Position numbers and translations under genes: made by a program. The notes beneath the pieces were generated by a model. It was not told the origin of the DNA, searched no databases, and saw nothing but the letters and a program-made list of their open reading frames with translations. A DNA stretch of 64,000 nucleotides from Symsagittifera roscoffensis (Eukaryota > Xenacoelomorpha > Acoela > Convolutidae), in NCBI RefSeq assembly GCF_963678635.1, contig NC_087064.1:61497548-61561547 (forward strand), written 5' to 3'. Positions 55,925 through 64,000 of this stretch are shown here, piece by piece. How positions within the stretch are numbered: the first letter of the stretch is position 1; each line of letters begins with the position of its first letter.

Positions 55925-56361
55925 GTGTGTGCGCTCAAAATGTTGATAGTTATTTTGTTTCGGGCGCGAGACCATTAAACATTCTCCCAGCACTCTACAA
56001 CATCGATTTGAGTGAGTATCACTGCATTGGCTTTCTCATAGGATCAAACGGCCTCACCAGCTTTCGAAATTTGGCTCGGATGAAGCTGATAACCGTGTAC
56101 AAAGATATTACTCGGCTGGTCAATTATGCAAGCGACTACACAAATGTTGCGGTTTTTGGTGTTTTGCCCAGGTCAGATCGTTACGCTATGCGCGAAAACT
56201 GCCAAAAGTTGAACCAAATTCTGTGCCAGCATTTTAAAGAACGTTATATTTCCCCGCATGGTATGCTCGAATCGGATCTCTCGGACGATATACATCTTAG
56301 CGTTGAAGGCCCCCGGAAATTCGTCGTCAGAGTGTTACCTCGATTTAAAAACCAAGCATAG
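55925..56361 (+). CDS. SGNH/GDSL-hydrolase-like C-terminal exon
   Basis: A terminal exon after the acceptor TCCTTTCAG (55916-55924), open for 145 codons to TAG 56359-56361. The first half carries a strand plus IGSNGL (block III G-x-N). The second half has VFGVLPRSD, an ENCQKLNQIL helix, and SDDIHLSVEG, which matches block V D-x-x-H-L-S with the catalytic Asp and His. Together with the GDS/GNS pieces upstream this gives an SGNH-like fold. The upstream exons for this copy are not identified. Unlike the repeated copies it has no internal stop, so it may be a living host or transposon gene. Confidence 0.55.
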
Positions 56362-56495
56362 AATACAATTCCTTTTTTGCCAGCAAAGAAATTCAAATGA
56401 ACTACGATAGTTTTCAAACCAAGTTTTCTTATCCAACTGTTTTGATGTTGAGCTTATTATGTTGAATGTTTTCCTTTCAAGTTTTGACTGTTTAT

Positions 56496-56750
56496 GAAGC
56501 TGAGACCTGTGGTCTCTGCGGTGACTCAGATCACAAAGGCAACAATTTATTACAAATCGGAGTACTAGACTAATTTTTTTTGAATTTTTGAAACGCTAAG
56601 ACCGCTGGTCTCTGCGGTGACTCAGGTCACAAAGCAACAAAGTATTACAAATCGGAGTACTAGGGTAAATTTTTTGGAAACGCTAAGACCGCTGGTATCT
56701 GCGGTGACTCAGGTCACAAAGCAACAAAGTATTACAAATCGGAACTAGAC
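56496..56750 (+). repeat. Three tandem ~75-95 bp repeats with paired hairpins
   Basis: Copies at 56496-56569, 56591-56663 and 56678-56750. Each contains AGACC-x3-GGTCT followed by GTGAC-x4-GTCAC, two adjacent short dyads, then a conserved ATTACAAATCGGA. Copy 1 is slightly diverged, and the stem changes in copies 1 and 3 are partly uncompensated. Confidence 0.75.
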
Positions 56751-57255
56751 TTTTTTTACTGGAAACTAAATTACAAAATGAAAAATTAGGAAAAACTAAA
56801 GAAAAGTACAACAGACTAGGTTAGACAAATAAACATACGTACATTTATACATATAAACAGACATACACATACATACATAAATATATAGATGTAAATATAT
56901 CTACGTACATACTACACATAAAAACATATACATATTTATACATATACCCATACAAAAAATACACTTACAATCATATGCACACACTTACCTACACACATAC
57001 TTGCATATATACATACATAAATCTACAAATAAATACACATACACACAGGCTCATTCAAGCACATACAAACGTGTACATGCATAAGCAAATACACTTACAC
57101 ACATATGCACATACATACATATACACATACATACATATTTACATATATACATAGATACATAGATACATAAATAGATAATTATGTACATGGATGCATACAT
57201 AGATAATTACACACATAGATACATACATTGATACTTACATAATTACATACATTGC

Positions 57256-58765
57256 TACATACATAGATAAATACAGATACATATATTGATACATACATAG
57301 ATAGACACATACTTACTTGAATATATACATGAATGCAAACATGCACTTCCGCTCACATTCAAACAAATAGAAATTATACATACATGCACATACCTATACA
57401 TATGAATACTGATATTTACATACCTAAACACATACACATAAAAAACATATACAGATTTAAACATATACACATACAAAAATATACAAAAATTAAATCGTTT
57501 TCACATACTTACCTACACACATACTTACAAATAAACTAACATAAATCTACATATGCATACACTTACACACATGTACATGCGTAAACAAACACACTTACAT
57601 ATATATGCTTATACATATACACATACATACATATACAGACATACACATAAATACCTACACATAAATACATAACAAGATAAATATACATAGATACATACAT
57701 AGATACATACATAGATACATACATAGATACATACATAGATACATACAAACATAGATACATACATAGATACATACAAACATAGATACATACATAGATACAT
57801 ACATAGATACATACATAGATACATACATAGATACATACATAGATACATACATACATAGATACATACATACATAGATACATACATACATAGATACATACAT
57901 ACATAGATACATACATACATAGATACATACATACATAGATACATACATACATAGATACATACATAGATACATACATAGATACATACATAGATACATACAT
58001 AGATACATACATAGATACATACATGGATACATACATGGATACATACATGGATACATACATGGATACATACATAGATACATACATAGATTTACATAGATAC
58101 TTACATAGATACATACATAGATACATACATAGATACATACATAGATACATACATAGATACATACATAGATACATACATAGATACATACATAGATACACAC
58201 ATAGATACAATCATAGATACATACATAGATACAATCATAGATACATACATAGATACATACATAGATACATACATACATACATGGATACATACTAAGATAA
58301 TTACCTACATGGCTGCACACATACATAATTACATACATACATAGATGCATACATTAATAGATTTGTACATACATAGATATATACATACATACATGGATAC
58401 AAACATACATACACACATACATACATAGAGACATATTAATATACATACATATATACAGATACAGATTGACATAGATACATCCATACATAGGTACATACAT
58501 ACTTAGCTGCATACACACATGCACACTCATAATAATATACTTACATATAACACACTTATTCATACAAATACTTTCAAACATGAATACATATCTACATACA
58601 TACATACATACATACATACATACATACATACATACATACATACATACATACGCATACACTACACACTTACTCATACACATACCCATAAATATACTTATAC
58701 ATATATACTTACATACGTGTACATACATACATATATACAAACATACATACGTACAAACAGATACA
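57256..58765. repeat. 1510-bp tandem duplication inside the microsatellite, copy 1
   Basis: Every line I compared matches 58766-60275 at an offset of exactly 1510 bp, including the non-repetitive stretches. Confidence 0.85.
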
Positions 58766-60275
58766 TACATACATAGATAAATACAGATACATATATTGAT
58801 ACATACATAGATAGACACATACTTACTTGAATATATACATGAATGCAAACATGCACTTCCGCTCACATTCAAACAAATAGAAATTATACATACATGCACA
58901 TACCTATACATATGAATACTGATATTTACATACCTAAACACATACACATAAAAAACATATACAGATTTAAACATATACACATACAAAAATATACAAAAAT
59001 TAAATCGTTTTCACATACTTACCTACACACATACTTACAAATAAACTAACATAAATCTACATATGCATACACTTACACACATGTACATGCGTAAACAAAC
59101 ACACTTACATATATATGCTTATACATATACACATACATACATATACAGACATACACATAAATACCTACACATAAATACATAACAAGATAAATATACATAG
59201 ATACATACATAGATACATACATAGATACATACATAGATACATACATAGATACATACAAACATAGATACATACATAGATACATACAAACATAGATACATAC
59301 ATAGATACATACATAGATACATACATAGATACATACATAGATACATACATAGATACATACATACATAGATACATACATACATAGATACATACATACATAG
59401 ATACATACATACATAGATACATACATACATAGATACATACATACATAGATACATACATACATAGATACATACATAGATACATACATAGATACATACATAG
59501 ATACATACATAGATACATACATAGATACATACATGGATACATACATGGATACATACATGGATACATACATGGATACATACATAGATACATACATAGATTT
59601 ACATAGATACTTACATAGATACATACATAGATACATACATAGATACATACATAGATACATACATAGATACATACATAGATACATACATAGATACATACAT
59701 AGATACACACATAGATACAATCATAGATACATACATAGATACAATCATAGATACATACATAGATACATACATAGATACATACATACATACATGGATACAT
59801 ACTAAGATAATTACCTACATGGCTGCACACATACATAATTACATACATACATAGATGCATACATTAATAGATTTGTACATACATAGATATATACATACAT
59901 ACATGGATACAAACATACATACACACATACATACATAGAGACATATTAATATACATACATATATACAGATACAGATTGACATAGATACATCCATACATAG
60001 GTACATACATACTTAGCTGCATACACACATGCACACTCATAATAATATACTTACATATAACACACTTATTCATACAAATACTTTCAAACATGAATACATA
60101 TCTACATACATACATACATACATACATACATACATACATACATACATACATACATACATACGCATACACTACACACTTACTCATACACATACCCATAAAT
60201 ATACTTATACATATATACTTACATACGTGTACATACATACATATATACAAACATACATACGTACAAACAGATACA
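58766..60275. repeat. 1510-bp tandem duplication inside the microsatellite, copy 2
   Basis: The second copy; identity is lost after 60280. A partial, diverged third copy of the non-repetitive part lies at 60843-61340. Confidence 0.85.
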
Positions 60276-61800
60276 TACATAGATAGATAAATACATAGAT
60301 GCATACATAGATACATACATAGATACATAGATACACTGATACATAGATAAACTGATACATAGATACATACATACATACATACGTACATACATACATACAT
60401 ACATACATACATACATACATACATACATACATACATACATACATACATACATAGATACATACATAGATACATACATAGATACATACATAGATACATACAT
60501 AGATACATACATAGATACATACATAGATACATACATAGATACATACATAGATACATACATAGATACATACATAGATACATACATAGATACATACATAGAT
60601 ACATACATAGATACATACATAGATAGATACATACATAGATACACTGATACATAGATACACTGATACATAGATACATCCATACATACATACATACGCATAC
60701 ACTACACACTTACTCATACACATACCCATAAATATACTTATACAAATATACTTACATACGTGTACATACATACATATATACAAACATACATACATACAAA
60801 CATAGATACATACATAGATAGATACATACATACATATACACATGGATAAATACTAAGATAATTACCTACATGGCTGCACACATACATAATTACATACATA
60901 CATATATGCATACATTAATAGATACCTACATATATACATACATACAAACACACATACATACTTAAATGCCTACATAGATAGATACATACATACATAGATA
61001 CATACATACATATATACATAGATACATACATACATGGATACAAACATACATACACACATACATACATAGAGACATATCAATATAAATACATATATACATC
61101 CATACATAGGTACATACATACTTAGATGCATACACACATGCACACTCATAATATTATACATACATATAACATACTTATTCATACAAATAATTTCATACAT
61201 GAATACATATCTACATACATACATACATACCTACATACATACATACAAACATACATACATACGCATACATTACACACATACTCATACACATACCCATAAA
61301 TATACTTATACATATATACATACATACGTGTACATACATACATATATACAAACATTTACACATATAAACATACTTACCTACACACTCAGAGGTAAATGCA
61401 TACCTGCATATACACTTACATACATTTGCACATACATACATATACACTCACATACATATGCACATACATATACACATACATACATAGACACAGACATACA
61501 CATACATACATACGTACACATACTTACATAGCAGATCTATATTTACATATATTCATAATTACATATATGCATAATCACATACATGCATAATTATAGATTT
61601 ACATACATACATATTTACAGCCTTACATACATCCTTACATACATAATAACTTACAAACTTACATACATTCCTTCTTTCTAAAAGCTTCGTTGACATTTGG
61701 AGACGTTTTTGAATAAATGTGAGCGATTGTTAATCATTCAGTGATTTTAAATTGAGATTCTGGGCACGTCTGTCATTAAGTTTTTTTTTCAAGTTACCAC

Positions 61801-63317
61801 ATGTCTATTCCAATTTCCTGGCTCTTTGTTGATGAGTCTGCTAATCTGCAGCTGCTAATTTGCCAAGATGATCGATGGCCCAGAGAAATGGGCACAGCGA
61901 AGAAATTAAACTTGAAAAAAGACGAAGAGTGTGTTTTGACTATAAACGGCCGTGCATCATCATATGTCTTTCTTGCATCGGGTCCGAAAAAGGCTGTTAC
62001 CCGAATTTACGAGAACAAGAAGGAAGAGTATCGAAGGCTTCTGGTGTCCGAACAGGTTGAAATCGTCAAACGAGTTGAACCGACAAGAGTTGAAGCTTTC
62101 ACGGTGGGAGCAGAATTGAAGCCAGAAGACACTACCAAAGTAAATGTGAGTGTTTTTAACCAAATTTGTTTAAATTGTAAGTATGTCGAGTGTAACGTGT
62201 TGAATTGCTCGCCATAAGTTTAAAAGATCTAGAATCTTACGGTATAAGCGAATGTTTGATGAGCTTTTGAAAAGAGGCAGATCAATTGGTCCAGGAGCTT
62301 CAGATTAAAAAAAATTGATTCTAGTGTTGCATTGTTGAGTTTTTTAGTGCTGTGAGACACACATGGAGGCGGCAAAAGCTCTCTTAGAAGATGAAGCAAT
62401 GTTTGCTGAGTTTGTAGAGGCTTATCAGGATCTAGACGAAGATTGCAACCAAAGCCTTAAAGGGGAGATAAAAAATTGGAAAGACGCGGTAAGGAGTAAG
62501 TTTGTATGTTATGAAAATTTATTGGAACGGTAATTGTCGTGTTCATGTTGCAATATATATATATATATATATATAAAAAAATTAGTGAAGATGCGGTAAA
62601 AAAAAATTTGGTGAAAAAGTTTTATGTTACACAAAAGCTGAGATTGCATTTCTAATTTCAATGTCGTTTTCCAGTTGACAATGAATTTAACCACAGAGTT
62701 TGACGATGATGGAGCTGGCCCAGATGAAAAAACTGATTGCCCAAGGTTTTTCGGAGAGGGATCATCCAAGGTTGATCTTCACAATCTGGGCTATGTCGCC
62801 AACCCTGAGGCAGGTGGCAAGAAACTTCGAACTCTCATATGGGGAAGGGATGGTTTGACAGCAGAATTGATTTCCCCTCACAAAGATAGTGAATGTGAAA
62901 AAAGAAAGGCTGCTTCCCCGAACAGCACCAAAGCCTTCAAAGGTAATATGTTAGCCTTGAACACAGCGCTCATGGCATGATTATTTAAAAACAGTTTGAA
63001 AGTCCTAAAATAAAGTGAAACGTTTTTTAAACTGCCAGGCTTCCGTGATTCAAGAAATAACTCTTTGAAATAAGCTCAGCAAACGGCTTTCAAAAGTAAC
63101 TGTATAAATGCACTTATTGTTTCTTTCAGCCAGTATCCGACGTCTGTTCAAGAGCAGTTCGTTTCCCAATGCGTATGAGAGGGCAAGAAAAGCAGCTAAC
63201 AAAGCCGGCATGGATAGATTTCGTACGATAAAAAAACAGAAAGCGCAGTCTGCAGAGAAACGGAACAAAGGAAGAGTAAAATTGAGTACCGCTTCGATCT
63301 CTGAAAACTTTGATTAG
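61801..63317 (+). CDS. Four-exon gene of unrecognised family
   Basis: Exons: 61801-62145 (ATG; donor GTGAGT, with GTAAAT at 62140 as an alternative), 62348-62488 (acceptor TTTTTTAG; donor GTAAGG), 62675-62942 (acceptor TTTTCCAG; donor GTAATA) and 63130-63317 (acceptor TTCTTTCAG; stop TAG 63315-63317). Phases 0, 0 and 1 all match, giving ~313 residues. The N-terminal ~115 residues are compact with beta-strand-like segments. Exon 2 is an acidic helix, exon 3 contains a conserved-looking LRTLIWGRDGL stretch, and exon 4 is a strongly basic helix (ARKAANKAGMDRF, IKKQKAQSAEKRNKGR). The composition suggests a nuclear or nucleic-acid-binding protein, but no domain is recognised. T-rich sequence ending TTCAAG just before the ATG could be a trans- or cis-splice acceptor. 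Confidence 0.7.
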
Positions 63318-63592
63318 AGCATAAGCAAATGTTTACTTTTGAACCGTCTGTTTTTTTAAGTTGAATAGTTGAGTGTCTTTTTGTTGACTGATTTTATCGG
63401 TTCTGGTTGAATTGAGTTCTCTTAGGATGTTTGTTGTAGCAGTTTGAAAAAATGTTTGCGAGTAAATACTTGTTCCTGTGTAGTTTGATTCTCAAGGTTT
63501 TTTTTTTAGTTTCATACAACTGTTTGGTTTTTCAAAAGCTGAATGTCGTGGAAAGCTAGTAACTGCCCAGTGTTTTTTCAAGATTATTTATA

Positions 63593-63832
63593 ATGAATAC
63601 GTCGCAAAGTTCTAGAACGCGAAGAAACCCGAAAAAAAGAGTTAACGAATCTGACACGGATTTCGAAAACGAAATCATTGTGAAACAGTCGTTAATAAAA
63701 GGAAACGTCTTTTGGTTGTTCGAGAATAAAGGGTTGTATAAATTGAGTGCTACTGGCGAAGCGTGGGGTGGGACAAGTTTTGATGCCCGGAATAATTTGA
63801 TTCCTGGGGAAAATACTAACTTAAACATCTGA
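63593..63832 (+). CDS. N-terminal coding region of a second gene, running toward the window edge
   Basis: ATG at 63593, 79 codons to TGA 63830-63832. The N-terminus is Ser/Arg/Lys-rich (SSRTRRNPKKR), then a beta-like segment (GNVFWLFENKGLYKLS). After the TGA the same frame remains open to the end of the window with a basic, coding-like composition (KIDRAKAGYLTELQRGRKAS). So the TGA is either a mutation, part of an unspliced intron, or a readthrough stop. The family is not recognised. Confidence 0.5.
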   Translation: MNTSQSSRTRRNPKKRVNESDTDFENEIIVKQSLIKGNVFWLFENKGLYKLSATGEAWGGTSFDARNNLIPGENTNLNI

Positions 63833-64000
63833 GGAGAGTTATTGAGTGTTCGATTGCTATGCAGAGGGCAAAAAAAAATAGACAGGGCCAAAGCTGGCTA
63901 TTTGACAGAGTTACAAAGAGGAAGAAAAGCTAGTCAACTCCGTCCGAAGCATTTCAAATCAGAAAAGAAGCGTTTGGTCATAGACGATATTAATTTCCGG

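Larger units (their letters stand above)
56815..61680. repeat. Microsatellite block, ACAT/GATA-type
   Basis: About 4.9 kb of (ACAT)n and (ACATAGAT)n-like repeats with interspersed imperfect stretches. All long open frames in it, on both strands, arise from the 4-bp period (reading through repeating YVCI/CMYL/SMYV-like units) and are not genes. Confidence 0.9.

Noticed and set aside
57563-60843. Many long open frames on both strands (up to 281 codons)
   Set aside because: They follow from the 4-bp microsatellite period, which avoids stops. The proteins are repeating YVCI/CMYL-like units and the same DNA is open in several frames.

Overview
The window looks like AT-rich invertebrate nuclear DNA. 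Introns are GT-AG with T-rich, often TTTCAG-like acceptors, exons are short, and most of the sequence is transposon-derived or repeated. No host gene is conserved enough for me to name the species. A nematode or another small invertebrate would fit, but that is a guess.

Region 1 (1-1068) is host flank with one cysteine-rich 3' exon (506-745). Region 2 (1069-19825) is a single, complete, unusually large (18,757 bp) LTR retrotransposon on the minus strand. It has 410-bp LTRs 98.5% identical, TG...CA ends and a 4-bp target duplication (GTCA). Its order, 5' to 3' on its own strand, is: LTR, primer-binding site, long leader, two overlapping accessory ORFs, gag (capsid-like domain and CCHC knuckle), an Asn/Arg/Ser-rich linker, protease, reverse transcriptase, RNase H and integrase with a GPY/F-like tail. 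Downstream come two small membrane ORFs, a 391-codon frame with no ATG, a signal-peptide/transmembrane env-like protein, a second long frame whose N-terminal part has no ATG, and the 3' LTR. Pol is Ty3/gypsy (Metaviridae) type. Gag and pol share one frame apart from one apparent 1-nt deletion. Scattered stop codons show that this copy is recently decayed.

Region 3 (19830-29684) is mostly non-coding and rich in inverted repeats, including an interleaved A-B-A'-B' array at 23.2-23.4 kb and a tRNA-like SINE head at 26.9 kb. It also holds a three-exon multi-pass membrane protein gene on the minus strand (29162-27141) with matching intron phases. Region 4 (29685-38955) is a head-to-tail triplication of a ~3.2-kb unit. 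Each unit carries a small helical-protein gene, an 81-nt precursor-microRNA-like hairpin and an 87-codon ORF. Copy 1 is intact; copies 2 and 3 decay stepwise.

Region 5 (about 40.5-56.4 kb) is a graveyard of a decayed DNA-transposon-like transposase and SGNH/GDSL-hydrolase-like coding pieces, amplified in tandem units (~1.2-1.7 kb, then 3.3 kb), with palindromic hairpins. Region 6 (56.5-61.7 kb) has three hairpin-bearing tandem repeats followed by ~4.9 kb of ACAT/GATA-type microsatellite containing an apparently exact 1510-bp tandem duplication. Region 7 (61.8-64 kb) returns to genes: a four-exon plus-strand gene with matching phases, of unrecognised family, and the start of another coding region running off the window.
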